Shown here in pieces: positions 32,784-44,121 of a DNA stretch of 64,000 nucleotides. The notes below the pieces were generated by a model. It made no database searches and was not told the origin of the DNA. It saw nothing but the letters and a program-made list of their open reading frames with translations. Position 1 is the first letter of the stretch, and the number at the start of each line of letters is the position of its first letter. The translations under genes and the position numbers were made by a program. The DNA is from Camellia lanceoleosa. Taxonomy: Eukaryota > Streptophyta > Magnoliopsida > Ericales > Theaceae. Location of the stretch: positions 154,324,246-154,388,245 of the forward strand of contig CM045763.1 in assembly GCA_025200525.1 (NCBI GenBank), in the 5' to 3' direction.

Positions 32784-34933
32784 ATGGATAATGCAAATGA
32801 ATCTGAGTCCTCATCCACTGAGGCAAGAATGGCAAGAATGGAAAGAATGATGGAACTGATAACTGCAAGATTAGAGCAACAACAGAACCAACGGCCCCCA
32901 CCTCTTCCTCCGGCTGTACCGGAACAGAATGTGAATGAACAGAATGTTAATGCTAATGATGGGGACATAATTGCTCTTACCCAGAAGTTTAGCAAACTGA
33001 AACCACCATCCTTTCAGGGAGGCCTCGAACCGTTAAAAGCTGAAGCATGGGCTTTGGAGACTAAAAAACTGTTTGAAGTGTTTCCGTGCTCAGAGGCACA
33101 TAAGATACTGTTGGCTACCTTCACTTTGCAGGAAGAGGCTAGAAGGTGGTGGATGCTTACCCATGATGACAACATTGCTATGATTTGGGCTCAATTCAAA
33201 GTAGCCTTCTTTGAAAAGTACTTCCCTTAGTGTGTCAGGGATAGGAAGGTGACTGAATTTGAACAACTGAGACAGGGCACGATGTCCGTCGCCGAATACG
33301 AAACAAAGTTCACCGAACTTGCTAGATATGCACCACATATAGTGGACACTGATTACAAGAAGGCCAGAAGGTTTGAAGGCGGCCTGAATGTTGCAATACT
33401 GGACAGAATAAGCGTTATGAAATTACCGACTTATGTGAATGTTCTTGACCGAGCCTTGATGGCTGAAGCAAACATCGAAGCTGTGAAACAATCTGAAACA
33501 CCCGCGTCTGAATGGCGTGGTAAGAGGTAGGGTTTTAAGTTCAAGAAAGGCAAGAACAACCCACTGAACAAAAAGCAAAATACAGGGTCAACGACTACTT
33601 CTAGTCAAGGAAACCGTTCCTTTCCGCCCTGTTCCGAATGTGGTAAGAACCATAAGGGAGTTTGTTATAAAATTTCTGGTGCTTGTTACAGGTGTGGCAA
33701 GGTGGGCCACATGGTGAAAGATTGCCCTTCCACTGCTCCGGGCAATAGTAAAGCTGCAGGCAGCGCCACAGCATCAACTGTAGCACCAAAACCGAACCCC
33801 AAAGCTACCGGGAAAGAGCCTATGAGGCAGGGCCGAGTGTTCGCCCTAGTACCGGGAGATGTGCAAAATACCGAGACCGTTGTGTCAGGTATCCTCTTTG
33901 TTTGTACTCAAAATGCATATGTACTGATTGATTCAGGGTCTACACACTCATACGTATCGCATGCTTTTTCACGAAAATTGAATAGACCCTTAGAACCCAT
34001 GAACTATCTGTTAGCTGTATCATCACCTGTCGGGGGATCCATGACATGTGCTTATATGTACCCTGCATGTGAAATCATTGTTGGGGATATGCATCTGTTT
34101 ATTGATTTACTACCATTGAACATCGATCATTTTGATATAATATTGGGGATGGACTGGTTACAAAAATATCATGCCACCATTGACTGTGTGACAAAGCAAG
34201 TTGTTTTCCGTCCACCTGGTTTACCCGAATTTGTGTTTAATGGAGTTAGAGTAGTACCGCCTCCATATTTGATTTCGTCTGTGAAAACTGTTAAACTGAT
34301 TAGGAAGGGGTGTAAAGGGTATCTGTGTTCTATACTGACTGTATCTACTAGTGATAATATTAAAACTAATGTGAACTGTATTCCTATAGTCAGAGAATTC
34401 TCAGATGTATTTCCAGATGATCTGCCAGGGGATTTCATTGACAGGGAGATTGAGTTCACCGTTGATGTAATTCGCACACACAGACGAAAAGCTCCTTACC
34501 GAATGGCTCCAACTGAATTGAAAGAATTGAAAGTGCAACTGCAAGAACTGTTAGACAAGAAGTTTATCAGGCCTAGTACTTCACCGTGGGGCGCACCTGT
34601 CTTGTTTGTAAAGAAGAAAGACGGCTCACTGAGACTGTGCATTGATTACTGTGAACTGAACAAGGTAACTGTGAAAAATAAATATCCATTACCGCGTATT
34701 GATGACTTATTTGATCAGTTACAGGGTGCTCAAGTGTTTTCTAAGATTGATCTCAGATCTGGATATCACCAACTGAAAGTTAAACCAGAAAACATTGATA
34801 AAACTACTTTTCGAATGAGGTATGGACATTACAAATTTTTAGTTATGCCTTTCGAAGTTACCAATGCACCTGCTGCATTTATGGACCTCATGAACAGGAT
34901 CTTTAAACCATACCTTGATGATTTTATTGTGGT
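32784..34933 (+). pseudogene. Element B gag-pol, part 1 (gag, zinc knuckle, protease, RT start)
   Basis: A single reading frame encodes an N-terminal region with a short helix, a retrotransposon gag domain (about 33000-33500), a CCHC knuckle ([14 protein letters not shown], 33684-33725), an aspartic protease ([12 protein letters not shown], from 33924) and the first half of RT (about 34470-34930, with [10 protein letters not shown]). In-frame TAG stops occur at 33228-33230 and 33528-33530; the first replaces a codon that is Q in relatives. The frame is cut at 34934 by D. The start ATG at 32784 suits the family, about 200 bp after the primer site. Confidence 0.9.
34931..34933. repeat. 3-bp target duplication (GGT) of CACTA element D, left
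   Basis: GGT before the CACTA end is repeated at 44122-44124. Counting only one copy keeps B's RT frame uninterrupted across the insertion point. Confidence 0.9.
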
Positions 34934-34954
34934 CACTACTACAAAAATAGTTAA

Positions 34955-35570
34955 ACATCACACTTTGACAAAAAAAAAAGATCTCACTTTTATTAGAAGT
35001 GTGATAAAAAAAAATTAGATTGATATTTTAATCACACTTAATTTGATTGAGTGTGATAATATTTATTTTTTATGTCACTTTTCAATTAAGTGTGATTATA
35101 TATATATTTTTTTAATCACACCTTCTAATTAAAGTGTGATTATATATACACTATTACTTTTTAATCACACTTTTTAAACAAGTGTGATTATATATATATT
35201 TTTTAATCACACATTATAATTAAAGTGTGATTATTTATATATTTTTTAATCACACCTTCTAATTAAAGTGTGATTATATATACACTACTACTTTTTAATC
35301 ACACTTTTTAAATAAGTGTGATTATATATATATTTTTTAACCACACATTCTAATTAAAGTGTGATTATATATACACTACTACTTTTTAATCACACTTTTA
35401 AAATAAGTGTGATTATATATTTATTTTTTAATCACACATTTTAATTAAAGTGTGATTATATATACATTGCTACTTTTTAATCACACTTTTTAAATAAGTG
35501 TAATTATATATATATATATATATATTTAATCGCACTCCCTAAATAGGTGTGATTGTATAAAATATTTCAA
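34955..35570. repeat. Left subterminal repeat array of D
   Basis: About fourteen units alternate TTTTTAATCACAC(T/A)TT with AAGTGTGATTATATATA, so each pair forms an imperfect palindrome. In CACTA elements such arrays bind the TnpA-type protein. Confidence 0.88.
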
Positions 35571-35642
35571 TTTGATTTTTATATAAAATATACAATTCCC
35601 AAATCCGTGTCTCTATTCTATCCATGAATGATAGAGACGACT

Positions 35643-36235
35643 CACTACTAGAAAAGGAGGTTTTAGACACGGAACTTTTTGCAACGGCTTGAAAATCGTC
35701 ACAAAAAGCATGATTTTGTGATGGCAAAAAAAATCGTCGCGAAATTAATTTTTTTGCGACGGCATTTGGCTGTCGCAAAAAATGCGTCAACTAAATACCA
35801 TTATTAGCACTATAAGAAAAGTGGGCTTATGAGACGGAACTTTTTGCGACGGCAAAAAATGTGATTTTTAGAGACGGCACAACTTGCCGTCGCAAAAAAA
35901 TGTGACTTTTGGAGACGGCACAACTTCCCGTCTCAAAAAATGTGACTTTTTGAGACGGCACAACTTCCCGTCGCAAAAAATGGAGTATTTGTGACAGCAT
36001 AAATTGGGGTCGCAAAAAAAAAAATTAGAGTATTTGCGACGGTACCAGCTGCAGTCGCAAAAATAAAAAGTTTTTTGTGATTGTAATATGTATCGTTGCA
36101 AAAAAAAAAAAAAAAAAGTTATATATATATATTGTGGCTTTGAGATGGTTTCATATATATATAGTCATAAAATGATTTAAATAAATGCAACGGTATTTTT
36201 CTGTTACAAAAAAAATAAAAAAATAAAAACGACGT
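35643..36235. mobile_element. Nested CACTA-MITE fragments with GACGG...CCGTC repeats
   Basis: CACTACTAGAAAAGG (35643) and CACTATAAGAAAAGTGG (35818) look like left ends of a different CACTA family. They are followed by repeats of about 38 bp containing GACGGCACAACTTCCCGTC(G/T)CAAAAAATG. Matching right ends are not seen. A CATTACAAGAAAATG sequence near 37170 may be a further end. Confidence 0.55.
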
Positions 36236-36239
36236 CGTC

Positions 36240-37145
36240 TTACTCTTTTCACACATTTTTTCATCTTTCTATCTCTTTATCTCTGTCTCTGTCTCTCTTC
36301 TCTTTCTCTCTCTCACTCATAACTCTTCTCTGTCTATCTGTCTCTCTCTTTCTTTATGTGTCTCTGTATCTGTCTTTTTTATCTCTCTCTCTCTCTCTCT
36401 CATCACTCTTCTTTGTCTGTCTGTCTATCTCTTTCTTTCTCTCTATGTCTCTGTCTCTCTTCTCTTTCTCTCTCTTACTCATCACTCTTCTCTGTCTGTC
36501 TGTTTGTCTCTCTCTCTCTCTCTCTGTGTGTGTCTCTCGTTCATCTTTCTTCTCTTTATCTCTCTCATCTCTCTGCTCTCTTTATCTCTCTCGCTCTCTC
36601 GCTCATCTCTCTCTGTCTCTCTCTCTCGTTTATCTCTTTTTGCTCTTTCTCTCTCTCTCTCTGTGTCTATATTTTTTCATCAATTTTTTCATCTTCCTTT
36701 CTCTCTTCTCTTTCTCTCTCTCACTCATCACTCTTCTCTCTCTGTCTGTTTGTCTATCTGTCTCTCTTTCCCTCTGTCTCTCACTCATCAGTCTTTTCTC
36801 TCTTCTCTTTTCTCTTTCTGTCTCTTTCGTTCATCTATCTTCTCTTTATCTCTCTCGCTCATCTCTCATCTCTCTATCTCTCTCATCTCTCATCATTCTC
36901 TGTCTCTCTCGCTCATCTCTCTTCTCTCTATCTTTCTCTTTGTCTCTCTCGTCCATCTCTCTTCTCTTTATGTCTCCTTCGCTCATCTCTCTTCTCTCTA
37001 TCTCTCTCGTCCATCTCTATTCTCTCTATATCTCTTTTCTGCGTCTCACTCTCTATCTCTATCTCTTTCTCTCTCTCTCTCTCTCTTCCTCTCTCCCACT
37101 GTGTTTGCATTGCTCACTTTCTCACTCACGTTTTCTCTATTTACT
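36240..37145. repeat. Pyrimidine tract (TCTC-rich), about 0.9 kb
   Basis: Degenerate TC/TCTG/TCTT repeats, almost pure pyrimidine on the plus strand, open in all plus frames. The frames are repeat translations (Leu/Ser-rich) and not proteins. Confidence 0.92.
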
Positions 37146-38160
37146 GAGCTTCCTCTCGATTTATCGATCCATTACAAGAAAATGTACTTTTAGCGATCAC
37201 TTTGTCTCTCTCTCGCTCGTCACTCTGTCTCTTTTTCTCTCTCTTTCTCCTCTCTCTCCTCTTTCTCCTTTATTTGTCTCTTATTCATTTCTCTCTCTCA
37301 CCACACATCTCCTCTACCACCTTCACCACTACTACAAATGCCATTCCACCACCACCACTACTTCCACTGTCGCTACTTCACCTCTACGACTATCATTACT
37401 ACTACCATCGCTACTACTCCACTACTACCATTACCACTACTGCCACTACTACTACCATTACCTCTCCTTCACCCATGTTACTCCATTTACACTACCACTA
37501 CCACAACTTCACCACTAATCTCTTTCGCCATCACCATCACCATCATCTCTTATCCACTACCTTCACCACTACTGTCGCTTCATTTCCTCTACCACAAAAA
37601 ATTAGTTCATGATTTTTAGTAACCAAAAAAGATAGGCCGTAGAAAAATATTTTTCATTGACTACAGAAAATTAACTTTTATTTTAGTGGAAAATATTTTT
37701 CTTTAAAATATTACCTCTACTTCTACCAAATAAAAAATAAAAATATTTTTTTCATTAAAATAAAAATGAAACAAATAAATTTTCAATCTTAGTAACTAAA
37801 AAAAAAAAAAAAAGGAATTTTTTTTAAAAAAATTTATTAACTACAAAAAAATATATATTTTAACAAAAAATATTTTTTTTTGATGATGACAACCCCGTCG
37901 TAAAAAAATAAAAATAAAAAAATTAAACCACGTTATTTTATTATTTAAATTTCATTTGTGATTCAAATTTTTTTTATTTTTTATTTTTTATTCCCACCCC
38001 TTTTTTTTCTCATTCCCGCTCCATTTCCTCCCTTTTTTTTTTTATCCCATTCCCATTCCCGCCCCCCCTCCCAAATCCCTAATTTCTTCTTACCCCCCAA
38101 ACAAAAAATCCCAATCTCAAACCCAGAAATCCCTAATCTCTTCTTAGCCCCCTCTCTCTC
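37146..38160. other. Simple-repeat and AT-rich filler inside D
   Basis: The part at about 37315-37590 is a degenerate ACC/ACT trinucleotide tract. The rest is AT-rich with A/T runs and a pyrimidine-rich stretch (about 37990-38160). No coding region is credible. Confidence 0.6.
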
Positions 38161-39203
38161 TCTCTCTCGATCGACGGCGAGCGGCGGAGGAGCAGCGGCG
38201 GAGCAGCGTCATCGTTGGAGGAGGAGCAGCGTCGGAGGAGGAGGAACAGCGTCGTAGCAGCAGCAGCGTATCTATTTATTTGGAATCTGATATCATATAA
38301 AGTATGGGATTTCTTATTTGTTTTGAGGATACTCAACACTCCCAAGTATGTCCTCAAGATTATTTTCTCTCTTTCTTCTCTCCCTCATATTATATGGAAA
38401 GCAATCCGCAACCCTAGAGGCATCCAATCTGATTAAAAATTCCGTATTTAATCTCATATTTGAGACCAAAAAAGAAGAAGAGTAGGCGAAGCTCTAAACC
38501 GTTATTCAAATCTATCTTCTTACTCTCTTCAGTCAATTCCACTTTATGGTCAATTCATGTATTTGGTAAGAACGCATTAGACTTTGATTTGATCATATTG
38601 TTATTGTTGATTTTGGGTCAATAATATATCGATTTGTTCTTTTGTTGAGTTAGTCTTTGGTTTTCACATTTTATATGCAATATCTGATGTTATCCACTAT
38701 TGGGTGTTTGTAATTCATTAGTATTTTGTGAAATTGCTTCGTGGGTATTGAATATTTGTCTTTTTTGGGTACTCTTGTGATGTGGGTATGTGATAATTTA
38801 TCATGATTGCTAAAATTTTGTAATGTCAACTGAGGAGATTTATTGTCTTTATCAGAAGGGTGTATTGAAATGCATGGTTTTATTGATGATTTGTAGAGAG
38901 ATTTCAACAATAATGTTGGTTAGATCTCTTTTTATTTTGAAAGTAGATCTTTGTAGTTCTCTTGTTTTAGGATGCTTTATGCCGATGGAGTGTAGACAAC
39001 TTGAATGCAATGCGCTAGGGATGGCAATAAAAACCATACCCAATGAGGCATCCAATAAAACAATTTTTTCTGACCAGTAGGCAATTTTTTCTGATGTGGG
39101 TATGTGACAATTTTTATCCGCAACCCTAGAGGCATCCAATATCTGACCAGCAGGCAATTTTTTCTGAATTTTTTTGTTTGCTTTTTATTTAAAATCTAAT
39201 TAG
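38161..39203. other. GC-rich GGAGCAGCG repeat and leader-like sequence before the captured gene
   Basis: Between 38180 and 38270 a GGAGGAGCAGCG-type repeat occurs several times. Downstream are two rearranged copies of a short block (CAACCCTAGAGGCATCCAAT near 38409 and 39121; GATGTGGGTATGTGA near 38778 and 39094). This may be the acquired 5' flank of the helicase fragment or other captured DNA. Confidence 0.4.
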
Positions 39204-41015
39204 GTTGAAGAAAGAGAGCTTGTTGAAACTTGTTATCGTAAAGGACTAGTATGTGTCTTAACTGCTACATCTACTTTGGCTGCTGGGGTTAACCTACCTA
39301 CCAGGAGAGTCATTTTTCGACAACCCTGGATTGGTCGTGATTTTATTGACGGGATAAGGTACGCATAAAATGGTGGTAGGGCTGGTCGGTTGACCGAATA
39401 GATCTGAAGGGAGAGTGTATGTTTATTTACTTCGTGCATGATTATCACTTCCTCTTGGCACTGTTTTGTTTCTTGGTATATGTATACGTCAATCTGTTAT
39501 TTTCAGTTGGAATGCTGTTAGGTGCTCATATAGTTATATCCTTGTTTTTATGTTGTTCATGCAAGTTTTGGTCAAAGATAACTTTAACAATGCAGATTGG
39601 TTTTCTTAAACAAATCAATATTCTAGCTTTAATTCTGATTTTGATCATTTTTATGATTTCATCTAACCAGGTTCTACTTTGCAAACCAGAAGATGTCAAA
39701 AGAATTATGGGAATTCTTAATGACAACTGTCCACCGCTGCATTCTTGTCTTTCTGAAGATAAGAATGGGATGACCCATGCAATCTTAGAAGTTGTCGCTG
39801 GTGGAATTGTTCAAACTGCCAATGATATTCATCGATATGTGAGGTGTACTCTTCTCAATTCTACAAAGCCATTTGAAGATGTAGTGAAGTCAGCACAGGA
39901 TTCTCTCAGATGGTTATGCCACGTAAAATTTATTGAATGGAGTGAAGACACTAAGTTATCGCACCACACCTCTTGGGCGTGCATCTTTTGGCGCTTCTCT
40001 CGCCTGAAGAATCACTTGTATATATTTACACCTCCATTCTTTCTTTTCATTTTTTTTTCTTCTTTTTCTTTAATATCATGTGCTTGGTATCAATGCATTA
40101 TTGAACATCTTGATCTTGAATGGATGAATTAAGGAATTGTTGACTTTAATTATGTATTTTTATATTTTATATATTTTAATTTTTTGTAGATTATCTTGGA
40201 TGACCTTTCAAGGGCTAGAGAAGGATTTGTGCTTGCATCGATTTGCATTTGGTATACTTAGTTACACCCACCAATGTTGAAGTTGAGCAGTTGGAAATTA
40301 TACTATGAAAGATTCATGCAATTGTCTACTCTTGACCGTAAGCTTGTTTCTCATCACCATTGGGCGTCTGTAGTCCCAGTTGACATGTTCATTCTTGAAT
40401 ACTAATTGCTAAGTTTGCGTAATGTGTGGCTTAAGCTTCAGCTTTTTCCTTTCATTCGTTTAATTTATTACAAGCGACCTTACCCGACAAGAAGATTGAG
40501 CTAGTCATATGGTTATATGGCATTGACAATTTCCAAGAAATGTTATGCATTTCTCCTTGTATCTCAGTGTATACATGTATGTACTTATGTATTGAGGAAA
40601 ACCATAAGCAGTTGTCATTGAGGGTTAGTTGAGTTAATTTGTGTATGCATAAATGTATAGCTATGTCAATCAAAATTGTCTCTTTGGTATTTTATTGTTT
40701 AAAATGTTAAAGAGGGAATTGTCGTGGACACATAATATCATTTGCGAGATGTTATGTCTGTCCCAATTTGGTGTTTTAATTCCTTTTTGGTTGAGTCCTG
40801 AGAAATGGGGTGCCAACACACGGAGTGCACATTTCAGACACAGGGGGGCCTTATGGTGTGGCAACTGACATAAATGCTTTATGAACTCTCTTTCACTATT
40901 TTTTCCCTATGACTTAATGCACATAGATACCTAAAAAGCTAGTTTTGAAAACACCCTGAACTGGACAAATTGATTGTTTGGATCAGCGTTCCGATTTCAA
41001 ATGTGGCAATTTTGT

Positions 41016-41072
<57 letters not shown>

Positions 41073-43040
41073 ATCAGGTGATTTGATACTTGTCATGCCT
41101 TGCGTCCTGTTTATTTATTTATTTCAAATTTTTATACAAATGAATGTTTGTTAGTGTTAGTTTTCAGGGGCTTATCTCTAGGTTGAGGAAATCTCCTATT
41201 CTAGTTTATATTGTAACTCGTCTTTTGGTCTAATAGTTTATGTGGTTATTGAGGTGCTTATTACTAATTATTCAATTTCATGAAATGCAGTCGGTTGGCA
41301 AACAAGTAGAAGTGCTAGAACCCTTTTTAATGCGTATGGCCCATGGTGCACCATCACAAGACTTCAAAGCAGATCAAGGGATAATGCAAAAGGGTTGTTG
41401 GGCAGATCTGACTGTAGAGTTGGGATGGCAAACCAAAGTATGCTTTCAAATGAGCAAACACTCCGAGTGTGCAAGCGCTTCTATGTTGCTCTCATCTTGT
41501 CAAGACTTGTGCAGGTGAATGCCTTGTTATATGTGTCATGAATACTGGCCTGTTCTAGTTTCTTTCTTCTCCTCCACATCAAAAACTACCTGCAAACACA
41601 CACACTCAAAACGGATAAAGTTGAATTGCAAGATCTGAACTTCTGTCATCGCATCATTGCATACCTTATCTGTACTCAATAGAGACAATTTCTGTGTTGA
41701 TATGCATATGCTTTTATTTGGTTGGAGATGTCCAATTTGCATATATTCACGTCTTGTTTTACTGTTCTCATTTTCAACCCATCTGTTCATAGAAAGACAT
41801 AATGCCATTACCTCTTTCAACCTAGTCCTATATATAAATTCATCTCCTATTGATGTGTTTGGTCTGATCTATTTAATTGCTTTATGCATGTGGAGTGGTT
41901 TTAATTGCTTAACTAACTTGCATTTATTTACTTTTCGTGATATATTCTATTCATACTGGTCTGAAGGAAGTACCTGTGGCTGAGGTTTGTAAAGCCTTTA
42001 AAGTGGCACGAGGCATGGTTCAGGCCTTACAAGAAAATGCTGGAAGGTTTGCTTCTATGGTTTCTGTATTTTGTGAGAGGCTTGGTTGGCATGATCTGGA
42101 AGGTTTGGTTTCCAAATTCCAAAATCGTATTTCATTTGGAGTCCGAACGGAGATTGTAGAGCTTACCGCCATTCTATATGTTAAGGTTGTATACATGAAT
42201 CATTTAATATTTTTCTGTCTTTAAAATCTTTTTGTGAGGCTTGGAATTAATTGGAACTTATGACCTTAATAGCCAAACGGACTTCAATTGATGTTTGGTT
42301 GAAAAATTCATTAGCAACCTAGTTAAGTTAATGATTTTCCTCATTGAAGAGATTATTTTTATTGTTTATTACTGCCAAGATTATCATTAATTCATTATTA
42401 TTATTTCTCCTTATTAGGGTTCCCGAGCTAGACAACTTTATAAAGCTGGCTTGCGCACACCTCAAGCAATTGCTGTAGCATCATTATCTGAAATTGTAAA
42501 GGCTCTTTTTGAATCTTCATCATGGGCTGCACAAGGTGAAATCTTGTGTGTGTGTGGACTTTCTTGGCATGGATTATTCAATTTAACGTTGTGAACATAT
42601 AATAGGGCAGTATGTAGTATCGCCAGACACATGCATTCTCTTGTGCTTCCTTTGCTTGCTTCTAAATATAGTATCATCATATGTTTTAGTTGTTTCTTAG
42701 ACCTTTCACTTCTCCTCTGTTATATCATTATATTTTCTTCCTCCACTTCTTTTATTTGGACCACATTCCTCCAGTTCATATCCTCTGATTTTGACTATTT
42801 GCCTACATGACTATCTAAGATTAGGCACAATGACGGATTCAATTGGGGGTAGCCAAGAAGATAAAGAATGGTGCACGCAAAATTGTTCTTGATAAAGCTG
42901 AAGAGGCAAGGGTTGCTGCCTTCACAGCTTTCAAATCTCTTGGACTTGATGTTCCCCAGTTACCTCAACCTGTATTAAAGGCTGCTGGTGATGCCACTCA
43001 AAAAGAGGATGACTACCTCTTCTGGGGAAGAGAGTACTAG
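39204..43040 (+). pseudogene. Captured POLQ/TEBICHI-like DNA helicase fragment, seven exons, degenerate
   Basis: Exon-like blocks with GT/AG borders: 39204-39416, 39671-40017, 40200-40337, 41291-41514, about 41967-42185, 42418-42535, about 42849-43040. They encode in order the helicase motif region [16 protein letters not shown], a degraded GRAGR motif VI, then [61 protein letters not shown], a helix-hairpin-helix-like [15 protein letters not shown] and [19 protein letters not shown]. This matches the C-terminal helicase half of plant TEBICHI, the polymerase theta orthologue in DNA repair. Motifs I-II and the polymerase domain are absent. Frameshifts (near 39960, 40225, 41380) and stops near 39366 and 39395 show it is not functional. 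Retained introns mean capture as DNA. Confidence 0.88.
41021..41068. repeat. (TC)24 microsatellite
   Basis: An uninterrupted TC dinucleotide run in the intron between the third and fourth exon blocks of the captured helicase. Long pure runs are usually length-variable. Confidence 0.95.
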
Positions 43041-43509
43041 TAGCTTTGTTGGTGTACAACATACAGAGCATGTTTCAGCCAAGTCATGGTAGAGGTATTT
43101 AATGTTAAGACATTTGAAGGGGTGTGATTAGTTAGACTTTATTTTTTGTAAGATTAGAATAATCTCTACAAATAGTTTGTGCTTCTAATGGTTTCTGAAT
43201 TAATTTGTGTTTTTATTTTTCAGGTTAGAAATTTCTTGGAGAGATGCAAAATATGGTTAAAGAATTCAAGGACTTAATTTTTCAAGTTTTTTTTTTTTTT
43301 TTAATATATGTAAGCACAGTTTAAATTTTTTTATTTAATTCCTTTGTATATACTTTTGAACATATTTAACTTTCATTTATGAAATATATGACTTTATTTC
43401 ATTGAATACGTGGTTATGATTCAAAGTATAGTATATAGTGTGTATTACATTCTTGAAATACGCGTACAAAAATAATATTGATTATTCTTCAAATATGTTG
43501 AATCTTTTT

Positions 43510-44115
43510 AGTAATTAATCACACTTAAAAGATGTGATATAAATATTATTAATCACACTTGAAAGATGTGATCTAAAGTTTATTATTACAGATTTTATTA
43601 GTTTTTAATCACACTTAAAAGATGTGATCTAAATATTTTTAATCACACTTAAAAGATGTGATCTAAATGTTATTAATCACACTTAAAAGATGTGATCTAA
43701 AGTTTATTATCACAGGTTTTATTAGTTTTTAATCACACTTAAAAGATGTGATCTAAATGTTTTTAATCACACTTAAAAGGTGTGATCTAAAGTTTATTAT
43801 CACAGGTTTTAAATGTTTTTAATCACACTTAAAATGTGTGATCTAAATGTTTTTAATCACACTTAAAAGGTGTGATCTAAAGTTTATTATCACAGGTTTT
43901 AAATGTTTTTAATCACACTTAAAAGGTGTGATCTAAATATTTTTAATCACACTTAAAAGGTGTGATCTAAATGTTATTAATCACACTTAAAAAGTGTGAT
44001 TAAAAACGACCCCTTTTAATCACACTCCCAAAGATCACACTTTAATAAAACTTAAAAAGTGTAATTAAATAACAAACATCACACAAAAAAAGTGTGATCT
44101 TTATTAGTTTTTGTA
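43510..44115. repeat. Right subterminal repeat array of D
   Basis: About fifteen units of AATCACACTTAAAAG(A/G)TGTGATCTAAA, with a higher-order block including TTTATTATCACAGGTTTT. Each unit is an imperfect palindrome of the same CACAC/GTGTG core as the left array, but with different flanks (GATCTAAA here, TATATATA on the left). Confidence 0.88.
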
Positions 44116-44121
44116 GTAGTG

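Larger units (their letters stand above)
34934..44121 (+). mobile_element. Element D: non-autonomous CACTA transposon (9,188 bp) carrying host gene sequence
   Basis: The ends are CACTACTACAAAAA... and ...TTTTTGTAGTAGTG, a perfect 14-bp terminal inverted repeat, with the 3-bp duplication GGT typical of CACTA. Both subterminal regions are packed with AATCACACTT/AAGTGTGATT-type motifs. I see no TnpD-like transposase or TnpA-like gene inside. Instead there are nested CACTA-MITE fragments, simple repeats and a multi-exon fragment of a POLQ/TEBICHI-like helicase gene. It resembles the gene-carrying 'Pack' CACTA elements described in plants. Confidence 0.93.

Noticed and set aside
36356..37518. Long open frames (up to 386 codons) rich in Ser and Leu
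   Set aside because: They translate a TC-repeat tract that is open in all three plus frames; no domain and no codon-like pattern.
41240..41518. A 92-codon open frame as a separate gene
   Set aside because: It overlaps the fourth helicase exon; the first part reads in the helicase frame and the rest is out of frame after a frameshift.
34934..44121. Element D as an autonomous CACTA element
   Set aside because: No TnpD-like transposase or TnpA-like sequence could be found in any frame; the only gene-like content is the helicase fragment.
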